Source of the DNA: Methylocystis echinoides
GTDB lineage: Bacteria > Pseudomonadota > Alphaproteobacteria > Rhizobiales > Beijerinckiaceae
Assembly: GCF_040687965.1 (NCBI RefSeq)
Contig: NZ_CP156084.1
Coordinates: 1,750,501-1,814,500 of the forward strand
Reading direction: 5' to 3'
DNA length: 64,000 bases
A program made the translations under genes and the position numbers. This document shows, piece by piece, positions 8,422-15,739 of this stretch; position 1 is the stretch's first letter; each line of letters opens with the position of its first letter. The notes under the pieces were generated by a model that saw nothing but the letters and a program-made list of their open reading frames with translations, was not told the DNA's origin and made no database searches.

Positions 8422-8721
8422 ATGAAGAAGCTTCTTTTGATTCCTGTCGTTCTGGCTCTTTCGACCAGCTTCGCATTTGCTCTTGATCTCAGCCAGACCG
8501 CGAACGTCACCCAGGCGATCGGCAACACCTCGAAGGGCGGCTTCGCGCTCAACAAGGCGTGGGTGGTGCAGGCCCAGGTCCCGGTCAACCAGTGGCATGG
8601 CGATCTGTCGCAATCGGCGACCGTTAATCAGTCAATCGGCAACACCTCGAAGGGCGGCGCCGCCATCAACAAGGCGACCGTGATTCAGGCGCAGGTTCCG
8701 CTGAACTTCGGCAATTGGTGA
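8422..8721 (+). CDS. Secreted protein with two curlin-like repeats
   Basis: 99 residues; ATG with AAGGA upstream. Signal peptide MKKLLLIPVVLALSTSFAFA, then two near-identical repeats of about 39 residues: DLSQTANVTQAIGNTSKGG... and DLSQSATVNQSIGNTSKGG..., each ending in VVQAQVP or VIQAQVP. The SxxxxxQxxGN pattern resembles the curlin repeat (Ser, Gln, Gly, Asn at fixed spacing) that stacks as beta-strand-turn-strand in bacterial amyloid. The 117-base repeat is also visible in the DNA. Two repeats is few for a curlin; it could be a nucleator or minor subunit. The amyloid role is inferred. Nearby genes encode more small exported proteins, but no csgG, csgE or csgF is visible. Confidence 0.7.
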   Translation: MKKLLLIPVVLALSTSFAFALDLSQTANVTQAIGNTSKGGFALNKAWVVQAQVPVNQWHGDLSQSATVNQSIGNTSKGGAAINKATVIQAQVPLNFGNW

Positions 8722-8752
8722 GAGCCGTCTTGAGACCCTCCTGATTAGATCG

Positions 8753-8783
8753 GATCGCGGCCCGAGGCCGCGATCTTCTCTTC
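8753..8783 (+). terminator. Hairpin terminator after the curlin-like gene
   Basis: A perfect 10-base-pair stem (GATCGCGGCC / GGCCGCGATC) with a 3-base loop, followed by a T-rich run (TTCTCTTC). It lies 31 bases after the stop. The T tract is interrupted, so termination may be partial, which would allow some readthrough into the next small gene. Confidence 0.6.
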
Positions 8784-8844
8784 GGGCGCGGCGCCCCTGC
8801 CTGTCGCCATCGGCGCATCGGCCGAAAAACGAGGAGCACAAGAA

Positions 8845-9177
8845 ATGCGATATTTCATCATTGCGGTTCTCGTCTCGATCGGGGCCGGTGGAGCGCAGGC
8901 GCAAAATTTCCTGAGCGTCAATCCGAGCTTCGTCGGCGTCCAATTCAGCAATCCGCTGGTGAGCGCCACCGCCGGCGCGCAATTTGGACATAACAATACG
9001 ATCGCGACCCAGCAGAACAGCCTCGCCAATTATTTCGCCGTTCAGCAGGTCGCCGTCGGCAAGCCGGGAAGCTCGCTTTCCAATACGGCGACAGTCGGCC
9101 AAACAGGACCTCAAAGTTATACGGGCCTTGGTCAGGCCATCGAGACCTTGCCGCTTCTGCCGGCGGGTCATCCCTGA
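8845..9177 (+). CDS. Secreted Gln/Asn-rich, curlin-like protein
   Basis: 110 residues; GAGGAG upstream of the ATG. Signal peptide MRYFIIAVLVSIGAGGAQA, cut before QNFLS. The mature part is rich in Gln, Asn, Ser and Gly, with irregular curlin-type spacing: QFGHNNTIATQQNSLANYF, then VQQVAVG and SNTATVGQTG. This supports a second amyloid-like subunit next to the repeat protein upstream. No cysteines in the mature part and almost no charged residues, also typical of such subunits. Curlin assignment is by eye and moderate. Confidence 0.65.
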   Translation: MRYFIIAVLVSIGAGGAQAQNFLSVNPSFVGVQFSNPLVSATAGAQFGHNNTIATQQNSLANYFAVQQVAVGKPGSSLSNTATVGQTGPQSYTGLGQAIETLPLLPAGHP

Positions 9178-9267
9178 TGAAAGCTGACGCGAACGTCCTT
9201 TGAAAACGCCGCGGCTGGCGTTTGCGCGCCGGCCGCAAGGGATTTTCGAAGGCTTCAGGAGGTTTCG

Positions 9268-9540
9268 ATGCAAAATCAAAAGCGCGGCGTCGCCCTTTTT
9301 CTTTTGATTCTGCTCGCGGGGCCCAACATCGCCTTTGGCGACGTGCTGATCGCTACGACGACTGGCGCGCAATCGATTAGCGTCACCGACGTCAACGGCG
9401 TCGTGCGCGCGACCGTCAACGGCGTTCCCGTCGCGACGCCATATAATCGACACGGGACAATCATCAAAATCGTTCCTGGCGGCAAAATCACAATGCCGTC
9501 CTCCTCCTGGCGCGCGAGGGAAATGGATTCTGGGCGCTAG
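9268..9540 (+). CDS. Small secreted protein, third of the cluster
   Basis: 90 residues behind an excellent ribosome site (AGGAGG, 5 bases from the ATG). A signal peptide (basic QNQKR, hydrophobic LFLLILLAG, cut near AFG) precedes a 65-residue mature region, predicted mostly beta-strand with many Val, Thr and Gly (ISVTDVNGVVRATVNGVPV). It ends in a basic tail. I recognise no family. Position and size suggest a partner of the two curlin-like proteins upstream. Confidence 0.6.
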   Translation: MQNQKRGVALFLLILLAGPNIAFGDVLIATTTGAQSISVTDVNGVVRATVNGVPVATPYNRHGTIIKIVPGGKITMPSSSWRAREMDSGR

Positions 9541-9594
9541 ATGAGGAGATTTTTTCAGCTTCGAGCGTTAACAAATAAAAAAAGTTCGACAACG

Positions 9595-9966
9595 ATGGAT
9601 GCGGCACTCACAACAGAACATGCAGGCAATTGCGCACGGATCGATCGGCAATGGCGCGCGGCGAAACACGCCATCCTTGCCTATCACGTCGGCGCCTGGC
9701 GGGTGGGCGAGTCGCCCCTCGACGCGCTCGCGCGCGCACTCGACCTTCCGCGCGAGGAGATCCTGGCGGCCCTGGCCAATCATCGCGCCGAGCGCGACGA
9801 GCTCGACGCTCTGTCCGCCTGCCTCGGCCCCGGCTGGGCGGAGCTCGCCGGGCTCAGCATCAAGGGCGGCGTCTCGCTCGCCGTGACGATGGTGAACGAA
9901 AAGCTGGCGCGCGTGCCGCCCGAGGTGCGGACGTTCTTTGGCGCGCCGCGAAAGCTCGAGCCGTAA
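9595..9966 (+). CDS. Hypothetical cytoplasmic protein, 123 aa
   Basis: Soluble helical protein without a signal peptide. Residues about 35-55 (GESPLDALARALDLPREEIL) look like a helix-turn-helix of the sigma/MerR type, but this is only suggestive. The start is uncertain: ATG 9595 lacks a clear ribosome site, while an in-frame ATG at 9541 directly follows the previous stop and could be translationally coupled, adding 18 residues. It might regulate the small secreted-protein genes it follows; that is inference from position. Confidence 0.5.
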   Translation: MDAALTTEHAGNCARIDRQWRAAKHAILAYHVGAWRVGESPLDALARALDLPREEILAALANHRAERDELDALSACLGPGWAELAGLSIKGGVSLAVTMVNEKLARVPPEVRTFFGAPRKLEP

Positions 9967-10060
9967 GGGAGTCCAACGGCTTTGCGACGGCGCCGCTTTA
10001 CGAGGCGGGGCGCCATCTGCTAGCGACGGGCTACGCTTCAAAAAAAACCAAGGTCCTCCA

Positions 10061-10303
10061 ATGCGTATGTCAGCATTTTGCGCGGCTTGCTGCCTGATCT
10101 GGGCGCAGGCCGCCTCGGCGCAGCAGGTCATCAATCCCACTGTTCTCGCCCCCTCGGCGCGTCGCGCCTTGCCGCAGGGCGGGGTGATCGTCGAGCCTCC
10201 AATAACCGGCCGGCGCCTGGATCGCTTTGCGCGACCTCGCCCCCATCAGCCGCGCCGCGTCGCTCCGATCCACAACCATCGTCACTTCATCGGCGAGCAC
10301 TAA
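10061..10303 (+). CDS. Small exported protein, basic mature region
   Basis: 80 residues. Signal peptide MRMSAFCAACCLIWAQAASA followed by QQVINP. The mature 60 residues are Pro/Arg/His-rich (RRLDRFARPRPHQPRR, HNHRHF) and likely disordered. An AAGG lies about 9 bases upstream of the ATG. It is the fourth small exported protein between 8.4 and 10.3 kb. No family recognised. Confidence 0.5.
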   Translation: MRMSAFCAACCLIWAQAASAQQVINPTVLAPSARRALPQGGVIVEPPITGRRLDRFARPRPHQPRRVAPIHNHRHFIGEH

Positions 10304-10363
10304 GCGGAACGCGGCACTCGTTGCTCGTTGCAATCGGCGGGCGCGGCGCTAACTCAAAGCCGC

Positions 10364-11941
10364 ATGACCAAAACGCTGCGCTTCCTCCTCGGCGACCAGC
10401 TCACGCGCGCCATCTCGGCCCTCGACGGGCTCGCGCCCGGCGACGTGGCGCTCATGGCCGAGGTTGCCGACGAGACCCGCTACGTTCGCCACCACAAGCA
10501 GAAAATCGTCCTCATCCTCTCGGCCATGCGCCATTTCGCGCTGGAGCTCGCCGCCGAGGGCGTCGCGGTCGACTATGTGCGCCTCGACGATCCCGCCAAT
10601 ACAGGCTCCTTCACCGGAGAACTCGCGCGCGCCGTCGCCCGCCATCGGCCGTCGCGCGTCGTCGTCACCGAGCCCGGCGAGTGGCGGGTGCGGGAGATGA
10701 TGAGCGAGTGGTCCGCGGCGCTCGGAGTTCCCGTCGAAATTCGCGACGATGACCGCTTTTTCTGCTCCCGCGCCGATTTCGCGCGCTGGGCCGAGGGGCG
10801 CGCGGCGCTGCGCATGGAGTTTTTCTACCGCGACATGCGGCGGCGCACCGGCTTTCTGATGAGGGACGACGCGCCAGTCGGCGGGCGCTGGAATTTCGAT
10901 GTGGAAAATCGCCGGTCGCTGCCGGACAAGTTTCGCGCGCCGACGCGGCGGCGCTTCGCGCCGGACGCGCTCACGCAGGAGGTCATGGCGCTCGTCGAGA
11001 CGCGCTGCGCCGATCATTTTGGCGATCTCGACTCTTTCGGCTGGCCGGTCACGCGGGCGCAGGCGCTGGCCGCGCTCGACGATTTTCTCGCGAAGTCCCT
11101 GCCTTCTTTCGGCGATTATCAGGACGCCATGCGCACGGGCGCGCCTTTCCTGTACCATGGGCTGCTGTCGACGTCGCTCAACATTGGCCTGTTGACGCCG
11201 CATGAGGTCTGCGTCGCGGCCGAGCGCGCCTTCCTGGCGGGGCGCGCGCCGCTCAACGCGGTCGAGGGCTTCATCCGTCAGATCCTCGGCTGGCGCGAAT
11301 ATGTGCGCGGAGTCTATTGGCTGTGCATGCCCGACTATCGCGAGAGCAACGCTCTGCGCGCCGCGCGCCCCTTGCCATGGTTCTACTGGTCCGGCGAAAC
11401 GCGCATGAACTGTCTCGCGCAGACGGTCGCCGACACGCGCCAAAACGCCTATGCGCATCATATTCAGCGACTGATGGTCGCCGGCAATTTCGCGCTGCTC
11501 GCCGGCGTCGCGCCGGAAGCGATCGAAGAATGGTTTCTCATCGTTTACGCCGACGCATTCGAATGGGTGGAACTCCCCAATGTGCATGGCATGGCGATTT
11601 TCGCCGACGGCGGCCTCCTCGCCTCCAAGCCTTATGCGGCCTCGGGCGCCTATATCGACCGCATGTCGAATTATTGCAAAAGCTGTTTCTACGAGGCGCA
11701 GGCGAAAAGCGGCGCGAGAGCCTGTCCCTTTAATTATCTTTACTGGAATTTCTTTCTAGAAAACCGCGAACGTCTCGCCAAGACCCCGCGCCTCGCCATG
11801 CCGCTGAAGGCCCTCGACGCCATGAGCGCCGAGCGCAAGGCGGAAATCGTACGAGACGCCGCGTCTTTTCTGAAAGGTCCGGAGATGGCCCCGACGCCCG
11901 GCGGCTCGGAGACCGAGGCGCAGGGCCGGCTTCCGCTCTGA
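10364..11941 (+). CDS. phrB: Iron-sulfur bacterial cryptochrome/photolyase (PhrB type)
   Basis: 525 residues. The N-terminal antenna/Rossmann domain begins with LRFLLGDQLT, the signature of the deoxyribodipyrimidine photolyase-related (FeS-BCP) family. Four cysteines for the [4Fe-4S] cluster are at positions 350, 438, 441 and 454 (RMNCLA, YCKSC, RACPF), the same numbers as in Agrobacterium PhrB. The FAD-binding C-terminal half contains AYAHHIQRLM and EWVELPNVHGM. Members of this family repair (6-4) photoproducts with light. An in-frame ATG 36 bases upstream would add a non-conserved extension and is not used. Monocistronic by appearance. Confidence 0.92.
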   Translation: MTKTLRFLLGDQLTRAISALDGLAPGDVALMAEVADETRYVRHHKQKIVLILSAMRHFALELAAEGVAVDYVRLDDPANTGSFTGELARAVARHRPSRVVVTEPGEWRVREMMSEWSAALGVPVEIRDDDRFFCSRADFARWAEGRAALRMEFFYRDMRRRTGFLMRDDAPVGGRWNFDVENRRSLPDKFRAPTRRRFAPDALTQEVMALVETRCADHFGDLDSFGWPVTRAQALAALDDFLAKSLPSFGDYQDAMRTGAPFLYHGLLSTSLNIGLLTPHEVCVAAERAFLAGRAPLNAVEGFIRQILGWREYVRGVYWLCMPDYRESNALRAARPLPWFYWSGETRMNCLAQTVADTRQNAYAHHIQRLMVAGNFALLAGVAPEAIEEWFLIVYADAFEWVELPNVHGMAIFADGGLLASKPYAASGAYIDRMSNYCKSCFYEAQAKSGARACPFNYLYWNFFLENRERLAKTPRLAMPLKALDAMSAERKAEIVRDAASFLKGPEMAPTPGGSETEAQGRLPL

Positions 11942-11945
11942 GGGA

Positions 11946-12066
11946 GCGCGCCCCGTCTTGCTTCGGCGGAACGCCTTTTCCCGCAAGGGGAGAAAGGGGA
12001 ACCCAAAAAGCGGCGCCGTCATGCGCCTTTCCCTCGCGGGAGAGGCCAAGAAGGCTCCGGGTGAGG
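11946..12066 (-). repeat. Decayed palindromic intergenic repeat
   Basis: Read on the minus strand, the spacer contains CCCTCACCCGGAGCC, then CTCTCCCGCGAGGGAAAGG, then CCCTTTCTCCCCTTGCGGG, two imperfect hairpins in a row. Elements of the form CCTCACCC...CTCTCCCGCAAGGGAGAGG are common in intergenic DNA of Hyphomicrobiales; this looks like a degraded or doubled copy. It fills the gap between two convergent genes and may also act as a bidirectional transcript end. Confidence 0.55.
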
Positions 12067-12074
12067 GTGTTTCG

Positions 12075-12284
12075 TCAGTGCTTTGTAACGACGGAGAAGC
12101 CCTCGTCCTGAAGGTCTTCGGCGAGCGCCCCCGCGGACAGATAGTCGACGACGAAACGCTGGCCCTGCCACAGCCACTCGTCCACGTTCACACTCTCGCG
12201 GACGAAGCGTTGCGCAGCTTCGGTCAGGGGCTCGAACAACCATACGCTCGACTGGTCCGTGACGATGAAGTCTTGCCTCGTCAT
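12075..12284 (-). CDS. Small conserved hypothetical protein, 69 aa
   Basis: Starts at an ATG with a strong GGGGGAG ribosome site. The sequence pattern FIVTDQSSVWLFEPLTEAA ... WLWQGQRFVVDYLSAGALAE ... DEGF matches, as far as I recall, a widespread family of about 65-residue proteins of unknown role that contain a PLT-aA motif near residue 20 and a V(E/D)xRY/Y motif near residue 47. No membrane segment or signal. It lies 141 bases downstream of the kinase gene on the same strand. Confidence 0.65.
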   Translation of the reverse strand: MTRQDFIVTDQSSVWLFEPLTEAAQRFVRESVNVDEWLWQGQRFVVDYLSAGALAEDLQDEGFSVVTKH

Positions 12285-12425
12285 GGCTCTCCCCCTTTTT
12301 CAAGGGTCGCCGCCTCTACATGCGACGGCGACCCGCAAAGCTTAGAACAAAAGCAAAGCAGGGCAATTCCGCATTTTGCCGCAGATGCGAGGCGGAGAGG
12401 CGCTCGCCATTGCTTCGCAAGGCGG

Positions 12426-13718
12426 TCAGATTTCCTTCAGCGCTTCCGCCATAAGCGGTCGGGCGCGTACATCCTTCTGGACACAGGCGCGCGCCAGACC
12501 GCGCAGTTTTTCGCCGCCGTCGGGTGCGGGCGCGCAACGATCCAAAATTTCGTCGAGCAGCAATCCGAACGCGCGGACCTCGATTTGGCGCCAGGCGTCG
12601 CCTTCATCGCCCGAGGGCAGGGCGCAGGCGGCGCCGAAATCGCCCAGAGTCGCCTCTCCGCTCGCCTCGTCCCACAGAATGTTATGGGCGTAGAGATCGC
12701 CATGCATCAGGCCGCGCGCGTGCAGATGCGCGACCGCCGCCGCGACGCCGCGCACAAGGGCGCGCCCGGCGTCGGCCGACATGCGCATTCCGGCGTCGTA
12801 AACGTCGCGGCTGCAGGTTTCGAAGCTCGGCGGATCGGCGAGCCGGCGCCAGTGCGGCGGCAGCAGCGGCATGAGCAGCGCCTGCGCGCCGTCGGGATGA
12901 TCGGTCAGCCGGCCGAGCGCGGCCGTCAGATTGGGGTGGTCTCCGGCGGCGAGACAAGCGGCCATTTCGCGCGCGGGCAGGCCGTCGCTCGTCATCGCGC
13001 CCTTGAAAATCTTCAGCGCGACGGGTCGCCCTGCGTCGCCGTTCCGGCGCCAGGTGGCGCGGTGCACGCGTCCCGAGGCGCCTTCGCCCAACAGCGCGTC
13101 GACCTCGAGATGCGCCCAGGCGGCGGGCGCGGCCGCCGCCGTCTCGATCTCGCGCTCGAAAGGATTGCCGCCCCATGAAATCCAGGCGAGGGCCGGCAGC
13201 GTCCGAAGCCACGACGGCAGCGCGTCGAAACGGTTCGAGCTCAGCCGAACCAGTTCGAGCCTTTCCGCGTAACGCAATGTCGCGGGCAGGGAATCGAGCC
13301 GATTGCCGGCAAGCATCAGCTTCTGCAAATGCGGCCTTTCGCCGAGGGCGTCCGGGAGGCGTTCGATGTGGTTGTCGGTCAGCGTGAGCCAGCGCAGGAG
13401 CGGCGGCAGTGCTTCGCCCGGAACTTCGCGCAGTCCCGTGCGGCGAAAGCCGATCATGCGCAGCGCGGCGCAGTCGCCGAGCGACGGCGGCAAAATCGCG
13501 AAGTTGTTATTGGAGCAAAACAGCACCTGCAATTTGCGCAGGCGGCCCATGTCGTCGGGCAGTTCGCGCAATTCCCCGCCGCCGAGATCGAGCGCTTCCA
13601 GCGTCTCGGCTAATCCGAAAACTTCGCGTGGGAACTCGGCGAGGCCCGGGAGGCGCAATTCGCGCGCGCCCGCGAGGTCGCCGCGCCGAAGCGCCTCGAG
13701 TGTCTGTTGCGGCTCCAT
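12426..13718 (-). CDS. Leucine-rich-repeat protein kinase
   Basis: About 430 residues. Residues about 20-200 hold some seven leucine-rich repeats (for example LRKLQVLFCSNNNFAILPPS and LPDALGERPHLQKLMLAGN). Residues about 205-430 form a protein-kinase fold: glycine loop LGEGASGRVHRA, ATP lysine in VALKIFKG, catalytic loop HGDLYAHNIL (HGD replacing HRD) and metal motif DFG. It should be an active Ser/Thr-type kinase with LRRs for protein recognition. No membrane helix is visible, so it is cytoplasmic. Start uncertain: ATG 13718 or 13730; upstream in-frame sequence is low-complexity and overlaps the neighbouring gene. No phosphatase or obvious substrate gene is adjacent. Confidence 0.85.
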   Translation of the reverse strand: MEPQQTLEALRRGDLAGARELRLPGLAEFPREVFGLAETLEALDLGGGELRELPDDMGRLRKLQVLFCSNNNFAILPPSLGDCAALRMIGFRRTGLREVPGEALPPLLRWLTLTDNHIERLPDALGERPHLQKLMLAGNRLDSLPATLRYAERLELVRLSSNRFDALPSWLRTLPALAWISWGGNPFEREIETAAAAPAAWAHLEVDALLGEGASGRVHRATWRRNGDAGRPVALKIFKGAMTSDGLPAREMAACLAAGDHPNLTAALGRLTDHPDGAQALLMPLLPPHWRRLADPPSFETCSRDVYDAGMRMSADAGRALVRGVAAAVAHLHARGLMHGDLYAHNILWDEASGEATLGDFGAACALPSGDEGDAWRQIEVRAFGLLLDEILDRCAPAPDGGEKLRGLARACVQKDVRARPLMAEALKEI

Positions 13719-13797
13719 GGCGGGGCTCATAGCAGAGCCGCCGCCCACAGGCCAGTTGCGTGAGAGGCGAGGCGGGTGCGACGCCTCGCCTGTCAAT

Positions 13798-14103
13798 TCA
13801 TCTTTCGCCGCTGCGCCACAGCGCGCCGATGGCGAGGCCTGCGACGGCTGCGATCGCCAGCGCCGCAATCGGTTGAGCGCGCACCGCCGTCTCGAGACTC
13901 GAGCGCCATTCCTCCATGGCTTCGCCCGCGTTTTCTGCAACCTGCGCGCCTTGCTCCCGCGCAGTCGCGATCGCGCGATTGGCCTGGTCGACGCCCTCTT
14001 CCATCATGCGCTGCGCCTGATCGGCCGCGGCCGAGGCCTGCCGGGCTACGACGCCGCCGATGTCGCGGGCGTCACGTTCACGATTTCGTTTGAAGATCTG
14101 CAT
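13798..14103 (-). CDS. DUF883/ElaB-like membrane-anchored helical protein
   Basis: 101 residues; ATG with GAGGG 7 bases upstream. A basic start (MQIFKRNRERD), a long amphipathic helix rich in Ala, Gln and Glu (about 15-75), and a C-terminal hydrophobic helix (PIAALAIAAVAGLAIGALW) ending in RSGER. This layout matches the ElaB/YqjD/DUF883 family, C-tail-anchored inner-membrane proteins some of which bind ribosomes in stationary phase. Two ATGs further upstream lack a ribosome site. Assignment is by architecture. Confidence 0.7.
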   Translation of the reverse strand: MQIFKRNRERDARDIGGVVARQASAAADQAQRMMEEGVDQANRAIATAREQGAQVAENAGEAMEEWRSSLETAVRAQPIAALAIAAVAGLAIGALWRSGER

Positions 14104-14226
14104 GTCGACACCCTCGGCCTTTGCCGCCCCCATCGTTTTGCGTAATCGATCAACCAGAGGCGCCAAGGGTTGTTCCTGACGCCCGCGTCAAAAGACGAAG
14201 CGTCACGGCCATGCCGCGCGCCCATC

Positions 14227-14427
14227 TCAGCGGTTGAGGAGCCAGAAGACGACGCTCAATGCGAGGCTGAGGAGGAGCGACGTCGCGAGCGGGAAATAAA
14301 CCCGGATATTGCCGCGCTCGAAAACGATGTCGCCGGGCAGTCGGCCCAGTCCGAACCGCTCCCCGAGCGACCACAGGAGGCCGAGCGCGATCAGCGCAAC
14401 GCCCACGAAGATCAACAGTCTCGGCAT
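14227..14427 (-). CDS. DUF2905 small membrane protein
   Basis: 66 residues. Two helices (LLIFVGVALIALGLLWSL and the C-terminal LATSLLLSLALSVVFWLL) flank a conserved loop GRLPGDIVFERGNIRVYFP. LPGDI followed by FYFP-like residues is the hallmark of DUF2905, a widespread bacterial family of unknown function. The internal ATG is chosen so the protein begins MPRLLIFVG as in other family members. It is 123 bases upstream of the DUF883-like gene, same strand. Confidence 0.85.
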   Translation of the reverse strand: MPRLLIFVGVALIALGLLWSLGERFGLGRLPGDIVFERGNIRVYFPLATSLLLSLALSVVFWLLNR

Positions 14428-14743
14428 ATCGAAACGCCTGTCATTGGAGCTTCCACGCACGCTGCGTTCCCGAAGTGACATATTGTCGCGAAACGCCCGA
14501 TTACGAAGGCTGTCGCTTGCAAAAGCGCCTGTCGAAAGCTACCTCGACGCAAGGTTTTCGAGATGGAGCGCGTCGCCAAGGGTGCGACGAAATTGCTCAG
14601 TCGAAAGAAGGCGTAATGGCGCGCCTTTCGCAAGGGCCTGATCGAGACGCAGACGCCCCGAACCTTAAAACGTCTCTTCTCCTCCGCGGGAATGCAGGAA
14701 GCCGCGCGCGGCGCCGTGAGCGTATTTGGAAGGGTTACGAAAC
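14428..14743. other. Intergenic stretch without a supported gene
   Basis: No convincing coding sequence on either strand; frames here (for example + strand 14475-14747) have no ribosome site, no hydrophobic or domain pattern and typical off-frame Arg-rich composition. It probably carries the divergent promoters for the DUF2905 gene and whatever lies to the right. I could not fix a -35/-10 pair. Confidence 0.5.
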
Positions 14744-14860
14744 ATGATGAGGCCGGACCATATTTTTCTCGCAATGACCATGGTGAAGCACGGCACGCTG
14801 GCTGGCGCTTTCATCTTCGCCTTCAAGATTCTTCGCTTCGTTGTGAACACGTCGTTTTGA
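14744..14860 (+). CDS. Possible 38-residue membrane miniprotein
   Basis: ATG ATG start with GGAAGGG about 9 bases upstream. The peptide runs MMRPDHIFLAMTMVKHG, then a hydrophobic stretch (TLAGAFIFAFKILRFVV) and NTSF. Four bases after the stop a perfect 7-bp hairpin follows (TGCGGCC / GGCCGCA, 14864-14884), with no T run. Its composition is unlike the off-frame noise around it, and it sits in an otherwise gene-free 600-base gap. The remaining gap, 14885-15041, shows nothing further. Coding status is inferred. Confidence 0.4.
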   Translation: MMRPDHIFLAMTMVKHGTLAGAFIFAFKILRFVVNTSF

Positions 14861-15041
14861 AGCTGCGGCCGTCGAGAGGCCGCATGCCCGGCTCCTGACG
14901 AGCCCTCTTGACCTTCGAGCGACAACCCCCGAGAGCTTTAGCGTTCCTAGACGTCGCGAATCTCTTCGCGCCCGGGACGCTTCTAGACAGAAAACGCCCG
15001 CATCCGCGGCCCGTCCCGGACCGGCGTAAGGGGAGCATGGC

Positions 15042-15728
15042 ATGACGGTTGAGATCGACGGTCCGAGGGTCGCGGCCAAATCCGGCAAGGCCCGGCAACT
15101 CGTCGTTTTTCTCCATGGGTTCGGCGCGGACGGCCAGGATCTCATCGAGATCGGCCGCCAATGGCGCGGCTTTCTCCCCGACGCCGATTTCGTCGCGCCG
15201 CATGCGCCCGAGCGGTGCGCCATGTCGCCCATGGGGCGGCAGTGGTTCCCGCTGTTCACCCGCGATCCGGACGAGCGCTGGCGCGGGGTCAACGCCGCCC
15301 GCCCCACGCTCGACGCTTTTCTCGACAAGGAGCTCGCCAAGCGCGGCTTCGACGAGCGTGCGCTCGCGCTCGTCGGCTTCAGCCAGGGCACGATGATGGC
15401 CCTGCACGCCGGCCTGCGCCGTCGCATCCCGCCCCGCGCCATTCTCGGCTATTCCGGCATCCATGTGCTCGGCGCGGCGACGCCCGGCTCCGAACCGGCG
15501 CCGCAAAATCCCCCGCCCGCGGTGCTGCTCGTTCATGGCGAGGAGGATGAACTCATCCCCGCCGAGGCCCTGCTGCTCTCCGCCGGTTCGCTCGCCGACA
15601 TCGGCGTGCCGACGCAGTGGCACATGTCAGCCGGCCTCGGCCATGGCATCGACAACGCGGGGCTGATCCATGGGGCGCTGTTTCTGGCGCAGTCGTTCGG
15701 GATCAAGGTCGACTATGGTCGGCGCTAA
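15042..15728 (+). CDS. Carboxylesterase/phospholipase (alpha/beta hydrolase, YpfH-like)
   Basis: 228 residues; AAGGGGAG upstream of the ATG. Features: VVFLHGFGADGQDLI (oxyanion-hole HGFGADG), nucleophile elbow GFSQG with the catalytic Ser near 120, the Asp region LVHGEEDELIP and His in GLGHGID. All three catalytic residues are present. This is the phospholipase/carboxylesterase family acting on short acyl esters or lysophospholipids; the natural substrate is not predictable. No signal peptide, so cytoplasmic. It converges with the methyltransferase gene, with only 11 bases between stops. Confidence 0.9.
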   Translation: MTVEIDGPRVAAKSGKARQLVVFLHGFGADGQDLIEIGRQWRGFLPDADFVAPHAPERCAMSPMGRQWFPLFTRDPDERWRGVNAARPTLDAFLDKELAKRGFDERALALVGFSQGTMMALHAGLRRRIPPRAILGYSGIHVLGAATPGSEPAPQNPPPAVLLVHGEEDELIPAEALLLSAGSLADIGVPTQWHMSAGLGHGIDNAGLIHGALFLAQSFGIKVDYGRR

Positions 15729-15739
15729 GGCCGCGCGCC

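Noticed and set aside
10349-11587. 412-codon minus-strand frame opposite the photolyase
   Set aside because: The photolyase has all cofactor residues in place; this is its antisense shadow.
11958-13178. 406-codon plus-strand frame opposite the LRR kinase
   Set aside because: Antisense to a well-defined kinase and crosses an intergenic repeat; no ribosome site or motif.
14475-14747. 90-codon plus-strand frame in the intergenic gap
   Set aside because: No ribosome site, no fold pattern, mixed noise composition.
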